A DNA stretch of 37,713 nucleotides from an uncultured Kiritimatiellota bacterium (GTDB taxonomy: Bacteria; Verrucomicrobiota; Kiritimatiellia; RFP12; UBA1067): contig CAKUCX010000030.1 of NCBI GenBank assembly GCA_934643865.1, positions 1 through 37,713 on the forward strand. Direction: 5' to 3'. Below, one piece after another: positions 24,484 to 33,300 of this stretch. The notes under the pieces are model-generated. The model had not been told where the DNA came from. It saw only the letters and a program-made list of their open reading frames with translations, and did no database searches. Numbering within the stretch: the stretch's first letter is position 1; each line of letters opens with the position of its first letter. Both the position numbers and the translations under genes were made by a program.

Positions 24484-24800
24484 AGTGGCGCTTCCTCAGG
24501 ACGCACGTGCGTTCCTCTGCGCATCCGTTGCAGACGAACGGGGACCTCTCGAGCCTCCCGCACCTCTGCTCCACGAACGCGGGGCAGTGCGGGTTGCACT
24601 GGCGGCAGAACTTGCACTGCCTTTTCCGTCGTAGAGGCAGCGGATGCAGACCCCGCGCCTCTGGCACTCCATCCTGGACGCGCATCTGTTGGTGACTCTG
24701 TTGGTGACGCGGTAGGCCGCGCCCTTGTCGGACTCGGCCGCGCGGGCCCTGATCTCCCGCGTGACCGTCGACCCTTATCCCGTTTTTTTGGGGGGCGCCC
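24480..24800 (-). mobile_element. truncated, frameshifted IS30-family transposase remnant
   Basis: On the minus strand, pieces of an IS30-type transposase N-terminus can be joined across frames. STVTREIRARAAESDKGAAY and RVTNRCASRMECQRRGVC lie in one frame. RRKRQCKFCRQCNPHCPAF, VEQRCGRLERSPFVCNGC and AEERTCVLRKRHC lie in another. The 'Cys-rich ... PFVCNGC' segment is characteristic of IS30-like elements. The catalytic DDE region is absent, at least two frameshifts are present, and a 12-bp tandem repeat (ctgttggtgact/ctgttggtgacg) duplicates RVTN. It is not functional. Confidence 0.6.
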
Positions 24801-24904
24801 GCCGCCCGCGCTTCGCACGGATTCTCGCCGCGCCTGAGGCTGCCGAGACAAACCTGTGGAGGGCCGCAATTGCCGAACGCATCACGCCGCGCGCCGCGAC
24901 GGCG

Positions 24905-25025
24905 TTCAAGCGAGATACGGCTTTCAAGCGAGATTATTATGCGGTGAAATCTCATTTTGTCCCGGCTTACCCTGCCGAACCCGCAATCTCGGCATCATTA
25001 AGATTATTACGCAGTAAAATCTCAT
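24905..25025. repeat. short direct repeats in a gene-free stretch
   Basis: ttcaagcgagat occurs at 24905 and 24923. A 25-nt unit starting agattatta and ending aaatctcat occurs at 24931-24955 and 25001-25025 with three differences. The first 25-mer can fold gagatt against aatctc. From about 24800 to 25340 I see no gene, only these and the repeats listed next. Confidence 0.5.
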
Positions 25026-25270
25026 CTCGCGGCGGCGCGACGCCTCGTGGCGGGGGTGCGGGTACTTCGCGCGCCAACCTTGAAAAACAATCTCCACGCG
25101 CTCCGTGTTGACCGGCCGGATTCGCGGCGGCGGAGCCGTGCGCCCTGTCTCGGAATAGCGCGGAAACCGAGCCTTTTGCGCGGTTTCGGACCTGCGCGCA
25201 GAAAGTCCAAGGTGCTTTCCGTAGGGACCGAAAATATTTTTCGCCCAGCATTTATTGGGGTCGGACGGGA

Positions 25271-25349
25271 AATCGGGATAAGCTGTCCCGAAAAAATCGG
25301 GATAAGGGTGGATCGTCGTGGCGAATTGCACGACGGGCGAATTGCACGA
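25271..25349. repeat. REP-like aatcgggataag repeats and a 16-bp-period repeat
   Basis: aatcgggataag occurs at 25271-25282 and 25295-25306. A longer version, aaaaaatcgggataagggtg (from 25291), has an inverted near-copy (cgacccttatcccg + t-run) at 24769-24788 inside the transposase remnant. gcgaattgcacga is repeated at 25321 and 25337, the second copy supplying the -35 of the next promoter. These look like scattered repetitive-element debris. Confidence 0.5.
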
Positions 25350-25370
25350 GGACGCCAATTGTGGTACACT
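25342..25370 (+). promoter_or_regulatory. promoter of the structured RNA
   Basis: TTGCAC (25342-25347), a 17-bp spacer, and TACACT (25365-25370) in the extended form TGTGGTACACT, the same style as the -10 boxes at 3543, 3623 and 9640. The predicted start is about 25377. Confidence 0.5.
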
Positions 25371-25376
25371 TCACGA

Positions 25377-25612
25377 AGATTTCCGTCGGATAGGGGGTGT
25401 TCCTTCCGACGCACGGCTAAGGCCGTGAAGGCTCTTTGAAACGGCTGACGGGCACCGACGTCAGCCACCGGCCAGCGGGAGGGACGCGCTTGTCGCGTCC
25501 GTTCCACCGGCGAAACCTTTTCCTGCGGCCGCATACGGGGCCGAAAGGAGAAGGACTCGCGGAAACCCATCCGAGGCCCGCGAGGCGTACGCAGTCTTGC
25601 GTATTTGGTTTT
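25377..25612 (+). ncRNA. candidate structured non-coding RNA, about 236 nt, family unknown
   Basis: Between a good promoter and a terminator the sequence is a chain of hairpins: CGTCGGA/TCCGACG (25384 on), CACGGC-taag-GCCGTG, GGCTGACG/CGTCAGCC, then GGACGCG-cttgt-CGCGTCC. CCTTTTCC/GGAGAAGG with inner GGCC/GGCC and CTCGCGG/CCGCGAG follow. No frame through it looks like protein. The landmarks of RNase P, tmRNA, SRP RNA and the common riboswitches that I could check are absent. It may be a stand-alone RNA or the attenuated leader of the secreted-protein gene starting at 25816. No gene is seen in the 200 bp between terminator and that gene. Confidence 0.45.
25588..25612 (+). terminator. Rho-independent terminator of the structured RNA
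   Basis: TACGCA (25588-25593), loop gtct, TGCGTA (25598-25603), followed directly by tttggtttt. Confidence 0.55.
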
Positions 25613-25815
25613 ACTGGAAAATCGACCAAATCTTCATGGAGTGCCGAATATGTGAGACGCGCTATGTGGTGTATTCCACGCGGCGTGTCTTCTATTCCAT
25701 GTTTTCCATAAGGTACTTGGTCGTGCCTCCAGTAGAACATCGATGTGAAGGCACGCCGTTCCTTTTTCTGCGCCCGGCGACTGTGCCTTTGTCAGGTGGG
25801 TGCGGAGGAATAGTA

Positions 25816-26721
25816 GTGATTATGCGGCAGATTACGAGTGCATGTGCAGGAACTTTGTTTGCCATCTTGTCGGTAGCGGCAATTGGTTCGGTATTTCAGT
25901 TGAACGGGGCAGAAGTGTCAATTGCTGAACAGAAGGCTTCCTTGCACAGGCAATTGACAGGGGAAAGCGTTGTTGGCTATCAAGGCGTACGGTTGGTGAC
26001 GAAAGCCGCAACAGCGTCGCCATTGGTTGAAAATGTTGTAGGGCGGCAACTGGTAGACGGTTCGGTTCAGATAACATATGATCTCAATTCTTCCTATCAA
26101 TGCGAGGTGTCCTGCTCTATTTCCGTAGATGGCGCGACGTTGACAGGCCCTTTGACATTTGCCGAAGGGAGTAGCGTCGGGATTGCCACGGGCGGTCAAG
26201 GAAAGAAAATCATCTGGGAAGCTAAATCTGATTGGGACAATCAGAGGTCAGATCGCGTCAAGGCCCTTGTCACGGCAACGGAAACGGATGTGCCGTCCTC
26301 TTGGGCGCACATCACGATCGCTTGGTCGGAATGGGGCGGAAAGGATATCGACATCTGTGGGTATTGGGTTGACAAGCCTGATGTTCAGGTCGGATTTTCG
26401 CATGGAAGCGGAAGCACGGCTTCAGCTTGGCGGTCGGCCTGGAAAGGCGACAACACGGGAAGCGGCCCCGAATACGTGCTTGTTGCCGTTGCCGAGAATG
26501 AAATCTTGGACGGCGTCACCTCGCGGAAATATCGTATCCACTTTAATCACTACGGAGAAGCGGCGGCAAATCCGCATGTTCGGGTGACGGTTTTCAGCAA
26601 TGGGGTTACGAAATCAAAGACCTGTCGTGCGAATACGCGAAGCAGATCTGCGGCGACGATTTCTGATCCCTACGTGACCATTTCGTTCGACGAGAACGGA
26701 ACTCCGACATCCATTGATTGA
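25816..26721 (+). CDS. secreted protein with Ig-like and DUF2135-like domains
   Basis: 301 residues from a GTG at 25816, chosen because ggagg lies 7 nt upstream; the ATG at 25822 is 13 nt away. The signal peptide is MRQITSACAGTLFAILSVAA-type. Residues about 60-155 (VQITYDLNSSYQCEVSCSIS, VGIATGGQGKKIIWEAKSDW) resemble the Ig-like domain found beside formylglycine-generating-enzyme proteins in PVC bacteria. Residues about 160-270 (GGKDIDICGYWVD, GSGPEYVLVAVAE, YRIHFNHYGEAAANPHVRVT) follow the DUF2135/YfaP pattern of 'D-D-I/L ... GPE ... Y.v.v..Y'. It ends 14 bp before the giant gene in the same direction, so the two are probably co-transcribed. It is AT-richer than the host genes. Function unknown; extracellular or periplasmic. 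Confidence 0.7.
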   Translation: MIMRQITSACAGTLFAILSVAAIGSVFQLNGAEVSIAEQKASLHRQLTGESVVGYQGVRLVTKAATASPLVENVVGRQLVDGSVQITYDLNSSYQCEVSCSISVDGATLTGPLTFAEGSSVGIATGGQGKKIIWEAKSDWDNQRSDRVKALVTATETDVPSSWAHITIAWSEWGGKDIDICGYWVDKPDVQVGFSHGSGSTASAWRSAWKGDNTGSGPEYVLVAVAENEILDGVTSRKYRIHFNHYGEAAANPHVRVTVFSNGVTKSKTCRANTRSRSAATISDPYVTISFDENGTPTSID

Positions 26722-26735
26722 GAGGAGAAATTGAA

Positions 26736-29700
26736 ATGATAGCAAGACATCTGTACATGGGGGTTGCCTCTTTTTTTCTTGGGGCAGTCTCGGCCTTTGG
26801 TGCGACCCTGACGGCGGAGTCCGCCTATTTTCGTGTTGATACAGCCGCCATCTCCATTTCTGCGAGCGACGGAACTGTGCCGGGCGGCATCGAGGTCAAA
26901 TGGACGGACGATGGCTCGGCGCAGTATGAACTTTTCCGTGGGCTGTCGAAAAGTGGGCCATTCAATCGTATCGCCCTTGTTTCAACCAATGCCTATTTCG
27001 ACTCCTCTGTAGAGTGGGGACGTCCGTACTGGTATTATGTCAGTCCGCTTGCGGCGGCGAAGAGTGCAGCGCCCAAGGCTCGGCGGTATAGGATAGACGT
27101 TGGCATGGCCAAATCGGATGGCGAACTGCCGAAGATCATGGAAGTGGATGTGGGCGAACTCTGGCTGTCAGGAGAAGGTCCCTATTACTGTTTTCTCAAA
27201 TGGAATGACTTTGATGCGGATCGATATTTCGTTTCGTCTATTTCATTTGATCTCCGAAAGGCATCTGGATCTCGTGTATGGAGCACCGTTCTCCCAAGGT
27301 TTGACCTGCAACAGGACAGCCAGATTGAAATATTTGACGTGTCAATGAGTGGGCGGTTTATTGTTCAAAAAGGAGGACATGGGCAGCATTCGCTGCGCGT
27401 GACATGGGAGATAACGGATAAGCTGTCAGGAAATGTCGTAGAGACGGCATTGTCGTCGGCAGAATGCCCGGATGTGAAGGTGTTCTTCCATAAGTTTTTT
27501 GACACAAGGCGTGCAGAACCACTTTCAAGCGATGATTGGCCAAATTGGTACAGATATTGGAAAGCGGATGGTGCGATTTCCAAGTTCTATTTTGAGCCGT
27601 TCGGGTACGATACGGGTTTCGAGTACCATGCACCAATTGATATGCCGGTTTCTGAGCGATTAAAGAAGCTTACGAGGGGATTCCATCAGCAGGATCCCCA
27701 GTTGAAACGGGTGGCTTCCTCTCCAGATTTGAAGAAATTTCCTGGAATTGCGGAGATTGTAGGAGCCTGCCGTCATAAATATGGCGTTGGGATAGATGCG
27801 GCCAGTTCTGGGGATGCGATTGACCGTACCACCTATCCTTCTTATGAGGGACCTCAAGTTGGCGACGGGAAGTCCGTTGGCCTAAAAGCGTTGGCGGCCG
27901 TGATTGCGCATGAACGTAAACACGGTGAGGTTGCGAGTGACCTTTATGGCAAATATGGTGAACTGAACGGCTTTCTCTACATTGGGACTTGGGGACAGAA
28001 CTATGGCTTCAAAAGCATATTGAATCTCGTCGATGCGTTGGTTTCCTCCGGGTATGACGGCGTGTTTGTCGCCCCAAACAACAAAGCGTATTACAAGGCG
28101 GTTGTGGCGGCGCGTGATGCAGGGAAATACAGTCCGGATTTTGATGGAGACGGTGTTTCTGATCCGTCGGAAAACGGAAGCAAATACGGACATTTCGGCT
28201 TTAGCTCGACAAATCCGGATACGATGAATTTTGCCGCGGTTAACAAGTACTATAAGTGCTATGCTCAAAATGGTGACAATGAGGTGATTGCTCGTGATGC
28301 AGAGACAAAAGAGGCTCCAACAGTGAACGAACGAAAAGACTGGGCATTTCCGGGCTTTCAGATTTGTTCAGGTTGGAATTGGTATGAGAATCTAAATCGG
28401 GAGTGGATGGGCTGGAAGTATGAGAAATGGAAAAAATGTCAAGACTTGGCTGCCGCCGAAGTCCAAAAACTCAGTAGACGTGGACGAGTGGATATGTCGT
28501 CTTCGATAGAACGGTTGCAGTCGTCTGGGCGAAAAGCGAAATCTGCGAATTTGTCTCTTGACGCTGTGCCGAAAGATGATGAAGACACCGTAGACGAGGA
28601 GTTGCTAACGGCAAGTGGGCATGGCACGACCGATTCTCTGCCGATTGTGTTTTCGCAGACTGGTTTGGTTCATGTCGTGTCATGTTCAGTTCTCGTGCCG
28701 ACGAGGAATGCAAGCAACAGTGTTGAGTCTCTTTCGTGGAGCCTTGTCCTGACGAATGAAACAGACGAAGTGATGCGTGTCACGGTTAAGGGCTATCTAA
28801 GCGATGGCCTGACAAATGCATTGGCATGGGCGAGTACGAATCTGGAATGCGCTGTCGGCCTGACGACCGCAACGATTTCTTTTCAGTCCGAGGACATCTT
28901 TCTAGAGAACCCGTCTTGGCTAACGCTTCATTCGGTCTCAATCGAGACGGCTGTTGGAGACATGTCAAGCCTGGTTTCAGAACAGATGGTTGAAACCGCG
29001 TTGCCGATGATGCTTTCTCCGACGGATTTGGCAAATGACAAGGCGCGTATTCTGTCGAGTAGCGTTGAGGTTGGAATCTCACCTGATGGGGTGACCATTT
29101 CTGGTCTGGTCGTGCGCGCTTCATGTGACGCGGCAGAGATCTATGCCTCCTTGACGGACACGAATGGCTTGACGGTGGCCTCTGTAAAGACGGATGTTTC
29201 AGGTAGTGGAACAAACAGCTTCACACTTTTCTTCCCAGGAGCAGAGCTCTATCAATTGGCAAGACCATTGCCCTATCAGATTGAGTCACTGAAAGTAGTC
29301 GAGAACGGCAAGCCGACGCATGAAATTGCCTTGGTGGGCTGTGTGGACGTAGAATCGGCGCAATGGTTCTGCCCCAGTGACTTGAAAGTCAAGGCAGTAG
29401 TCGACACAGGGAAGTGGCTTGAGCCGTCGCGAGGGAAAGACGGTTTGTGCAATCAGATCGCATATTCGTTCACGGTGTCGAATTGTGCGGATGTCGTAAT
29501 GACTTATCAGCTTCGGGCAAATCTCTTTGGCACGAATGAGGCACAAGTGTGTTCATTAAGTCAACCGCTGACATTGATGCCTGGAACAAACCAAGTTTCG
29601 GTTGCCTTTTCATCCATTGACATGGCCTCTTCGGCTTATGATGGGGATGTTTACAAAATTGGGGATATTTTCATTGAGTCGATAGAAGAAGACGCCTTGG

Positions 29701-30359
29701 AAGTCATGCACACAGACGGCAACAGTATTGCCGTTCCAAAAGATGAATTGGGCGGTGTCCCCTTCACAGTGAAAGGCGAGCCACTGTATCGAATGGCAAC
29801 GGAAGACAGTCCGGCGGCGGTTGAGGTCACGGTGGACGTGGCGCGGCCGGACACCATGACGGCAACGGTGTTGCTGGTCGATGGGGAAGGTCAATACGTT
29901 GCGACGGCACGGACGGTCGAAACCGTCTCCGCCGTCGGCGAACGGACGTTGACGCTCGTGTTTGATCCGAACGAGATCAATGCCAGTGGGCGGCGCGGCC
30001 CCTATACGATCTCATATCTGCTTCTCAAATCTGGCATCGAAGGGGTTGCGGACATTCGTGTGGAGAATTTCGAGGTGCACGATGTCGGCGACAGCGTTCT
30101 CAAGGTGTTCGTTGATGCCACAACGGGCGACGATGCGAACGATGGCGCGACAACCGCGACCGCCAAGCGGACGATTCAGGCTGCGGTGGAGGCCGTTGAG
30201 GCGGATGGCGACCGGGTGGTTGTCGCGGATGGCGTGTATGAGCCGTTCACTTGTGAAAACAAGAGCATCGTCATTGAGTCGGTGAACGGCTCGCGCTACA
30301 CCATCATCGACGGAGGAGGGACGAACCGGTGCGCGACGCTGGGGACGTACGTCGGGTAG
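26736..30359 (+). CDS. giant surface/secreted protein, N-terminal part (HEXXH and first beta-helix module), ends at in-frame TAG
   Basis: 1207 residues from an ATG with gagaggag upstream. A signal peptide (MGVASFFLGAVSAFGA) is followed by an FN3-like unit (YELFRGLSKSGPFNRIALVS). A long unassigned region contains AAVIAHERKHGEVASDL: an HEXXH zincin motif at 392-396, with SPDFDGDGVSDPSENG (calcium-binding) about 80 residues later. Several beta-sandwich repeats fill 640-1110. From about 1125 a right-handed beta-helix module starts (VFVDATTGDDANDGATTATA) and runs to CATLGTYVG, where TAG interrupts it. The next reading frame (30372 on) is in the same phase and continues the module. The two are therefore parts of one roughly 3.6-kilo-residue gene. 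The 5' half is visibly AT-richer than the 3' half. A nonsense-broken gene, readthrough, or a sequencing error are all possible. Confidence 0.75.
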   Translation: MIARHLYMGVASFFLGAVSAFGATLTAESAYFRVDTAAISISASDGTVPGGIEVKWTDDGSAQYELFRGLSKSGPFNRIALVSTNAYFDSSVEWGRPYWYYVSPLAAAKSAAPKARRYRIDVGMAKSDGELPKIMEVDVGELWLSGEGPYYCFLKWNDFDADRYFVSSISFDLRKASGSRVWSTVLPRFDLQQDSQIEIFDVSMSGRFIVQKGGHGQHSLRVTWEITDKLSGNVVETALSSAECPDVKVFFHKFFDTRRAEPLSSDDWPNWYRYWKADGAISKFYFEPFGYDTGFEYHAPIDMPVSERLKKLTRGFHQQDPQLKRVASSPDLKKFPGIAEIVGACRHKYGVGIDAASSGDAIDRTTYPSYEGPQVGDGKSVGLKALAAVIAHERKHGEVASDLYGKYGELNGFLYIGTWGQNYGFKSILNLVDALVSSGYDGVFVAPNNKAYYKAVVAARDAGKYSPDFDGDGVSDPSENGSKYGHFGFSSTNPDTMNFAAVNKYYKCYAQNGDNEVIARDAETKEAPTVNERKDWAFPGFQICSGWNWYENLNREWMGWKYEKWKKCQDLAAAEVQKLSRRGRVDMSSSIERLQSSGRKAKSANLSLDAVPKDDEDTVDEELLTASGHGTTDSLPIVFSQTGLVHVVSCSVLVPTRNASNSVESLSWSLVLTNETDEVMRVTVKGYLSDGLTNALAWASTNLECAVGLTTATISFQSEDIFLENPSWLTLHSVSIETAVGDMSSLVSEQMVETALPMMLSPTDLANDKARILSSSVEVGISPDGVTISGLVVRASCDAAEIYASLTDTNGLTVASVKTDVSGSGTNSFTLFFPGAELYQLARPLPYQIESLKVVENGKPTHEIALVGCVDVESAQWFCPSDLKVKAVVDTGKWLEPSRGKDGLCNQIAYSFTVSNCADVVMTYQLRANLFGTNEAQVCSLSQPLTLMPGTNQVSVAFSSIDMASSAYDGDVYKIGDIFIESIEEDALEVMHTDGNSIAVPKDELGGVPFTVKGEPLYRMATEDSPAAVEVTVDVARPDTMTATVLLVDGEGQYVATARTVETVSAVGERTLTLVFDPNEINASGRRGPYTISYLLLKSGIEGVADIRVENFEVHDVGDSVLKVFVDATTGDDANDGATTATAKRTIQAAVEAVEADGDRVVVADGVYEPFTCENKSIVIESVNGSRYTIIDGGGTNRCATLGTYVG

Positions 30360-30371
30360 ACGAACACGGTC

Positions 30372-33300
30372 TTGCGCGGCTTCACCCTGCGGAACGGCAA
30401 CGCGAACGGGAGCGCGGTGACGGTTTCGCGGAAGTATGGCGGTGGTGTCTGCTTTGGTACTTTGGAGGATTGTCATATCTATGGGAACACGGCTTATACA
30501 TACCAGTACAGCGATTCGTTTGGTGGCGGAGCGTATGCCGCAAACTTAAGGAATTGCATCATTGGTGGCAATTGGGGATATTATGGTGGCGGTGTGCATT
30601 TGCCTCGTTTGGCTTCAGGTGCATTTGTAGTTGAGGAGTGTGTGTTCACTCGCAACAGGGGCTCAACGGGAAGCGCGATTTTTGTTGGAAATGGCACAGG
30701 TGAAAGTCCTTCAGTTTGCAAATGCCTCATAGACGGCAATTGGGCAACAAGTTGGATCGCTGTCTATGATGCGAAAAGGGATAATAGCTTTCTGTTAAAC
30801 AAGTGTACGGTAATTGGCAATTCATCCCTACCTTATAATTCGGCAGGGGTCGGTTATGCCTCCGCTATCGATTCCATAATTTGGGACAACCGTACTAGAG
30901 TCGATGTTGTTGGTAACCATACGTCCGCCATAATGACGAATTGTTGTACTACACCTTTACCTTCAGGTGCCGGCAATATCTCGGACAACCCGCAGTTTGT
31001 CGATGCAGAACATCGTGTGTATCAACTTATGCCCGATTCGCCATGCATTGGTGCGGCATCCAATGGAAGTGACATGGGTGCATCTGTTGTTGCTCCGACG
31101 AGCGGTTTTGTCATTGGAACCGATACGGATGGGTACGGTCTGATTCTTGAGCCGGGCACAGTTGTTGAGGACGGCGGCAACGTGGCTTTCACCGCGGCGG
31201 AGATTGGTCGTGAGTTTCTCCACTTCAAGACCAATGGTGTATTTGCAACGTCGGATCGTGTTCTTGAGCTTTCTAATATTCATTCTGACATCCTGGTGAC
31301 GGCGGTGTTTGCAAGGCGTGAGTTCTTTGTAGATGCGGCGAATGGGAACGATGGGAATGACGGCCTCTCATGGGCAACAGCGCGTAGATCGATTACTTCC
31401 GCTATCAACGATACTATGGATTATGATATTATCACCGTCATGAATGGTGTGTATTCGCCGATTACACCAGGAACTAAGAAAATCAAGATACAGAGCGTTA
31501 ATGGTGCGGCTGAAACAGTTATTGATGGGGGGGCTGAACGAATTTGCATCAATTGCAATGAGAATGGGCTAGGCATAACGAATACGCTTGTAGTGGGATT
31601 CACATTGCGAAACGGATATGCGCCATACGCTGCTGGCGGCGCACATGGGGCTATTCTTCGTGATTGTGTTATTTCTCACAATCAATCTGATGATTCTGCC
31701 GGTGGTACATCATGGTCACGATTGGAAAATTGCGTCGTAACGTGTAATAAGGGTTCGTCTAGCGGGGGGAGTTATGCTGGTTCTGCCGAAAGAAGTACAT
31801 TCTGTGGCAATGTTGCAACGATGAATCGCGCTTATGGAGGTGTAAGCGGAACGGTATTGTTTGATTGTATCGTATACGGAAACGAGCCAAGATTGGGGGA
31901 TGACAACGAAAATCCTCTGCTTGTGGACGCATGGAACGGCGATGCACGGTTGCGAGTCGGTTCTCCGTGCATAGTGAATGGTATTCAAGTCCGAGGTGCA
32001 TACGTTGGCGCTCCAGTTGAAGGTGTGAGCGTTTCAGTTGGAGTTCAAGGTACAGGTACGGTTTCAAATGAAACGATTCTTGTGTTGAGCGGCAGTGATG
32101 CGACCATAGAAGCGGTGGAAACGGCACGCCCATTCTTGTACTGGATCATCAACGGCGAACAGGTAGAGGACAGAATCTACACGCTTACAAATGTCACGAC
32201 GGATGTTCGCGCCATTGCGGTGTTCGGTACATACGACTGGTACGTAGATGCGGAATATGGCGACGATGCGAATGACGGAAGCGACTGGGACACGGCGAAG
32301 CGGACGTTGCAGGCCGCTGTCGCGGCGGCGGTGGATGACGAGGTCATCTACGTTGAGGCTGGTACGTATGGCCCAATTTCCACGGACAGCAAGCGTATCC
32401 GCATTGAGAGCGTGAATGGTGCGGAAATGACGTTCATTGACGGTGGCGGGACAAACCGCTGCGCGACATTGGCGACGATCAGCACCCAGACGAATTCGAC
32501 CCTTGTGGGCTTTACGCTCCTTAACGGACACGCGCAAGAATACGGCGGCGGCTCGTATGGCGGCACGCTTGACTGTTGCGTCATTTCCAACTGCGTGTCC
32601 GGAAAGAACGTCTCCTACGCATACGGCGGCGGCGCGTATGGCGGAGCTTTGAACAACTGCCTTGTGGCCTTCAACTCGGCGATGGCATCGTATGGCGCGA
32701 GGGGGGGCGGAACATATGGGGCGTGGTTACGTTCTTGCACCATTGCGCGAAACAAAGCAAAAGGAACGTCTGGATGGGCACAGTCCGGCGGTGTCTATGG
32801 CAATGGCCTTTCTGCTTACAACACTATCATTTGGAGTAATGAGGTTGTGTCTTCTGGAACTGAATCCTGCCCAAATACCAACTATCAGATACTTTATCGC
32901 TGTTGTGCTGATTCCACGGCGAACAATCGCCATGACGGCACGATCACGAACGATCCGCAGTTCGTCGATGCGGATGTGGGGAACTTCCGCCTCAAGGCTG
33001 GTTCGCCGTGCCTGAATGCGGGAAATGACGCATACGTGCAAGGTGAGACGGATCTTGACTGGCGCGACCGCATTCAAAACGGGCGCGTCGATATGGGTTG
33101 CTACGAAGGCGCGGCATATGGTGCGCCGCCGGGAGCGGTGACGGGGCTGCATGCCGTGCGCGGCGTCCTGACCTGGGAGCCCCTGCCGGATGCCGAGGGC
33201 TATATGATCTACCGCTCGACGCGCCGTGCGGCGTCGTCCGCCACGTACATCGGTACGTCCGACGTCAATGCCTACACGGACGAGACGGCGGAAGAGGGGA

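Noticed and set aside
25436..25711. 91-codon frame across the structured RNA
   Set aside because: It runs through several perfect hairpins and a terminator, and its protein is Arg/Pro-rich with no motif.
25597..25815. N-terminal extension of the DUF2135-like gene to 25597
   Set aside because: It would begin inside the terminator hairpin; the signal peptide and ggagg place the start at 25816-25822.
30357..30359. Genome-wide reassignment of TAG to an amino acid
   Set aside because: At least five intact genes in the window end naturally at TAG.
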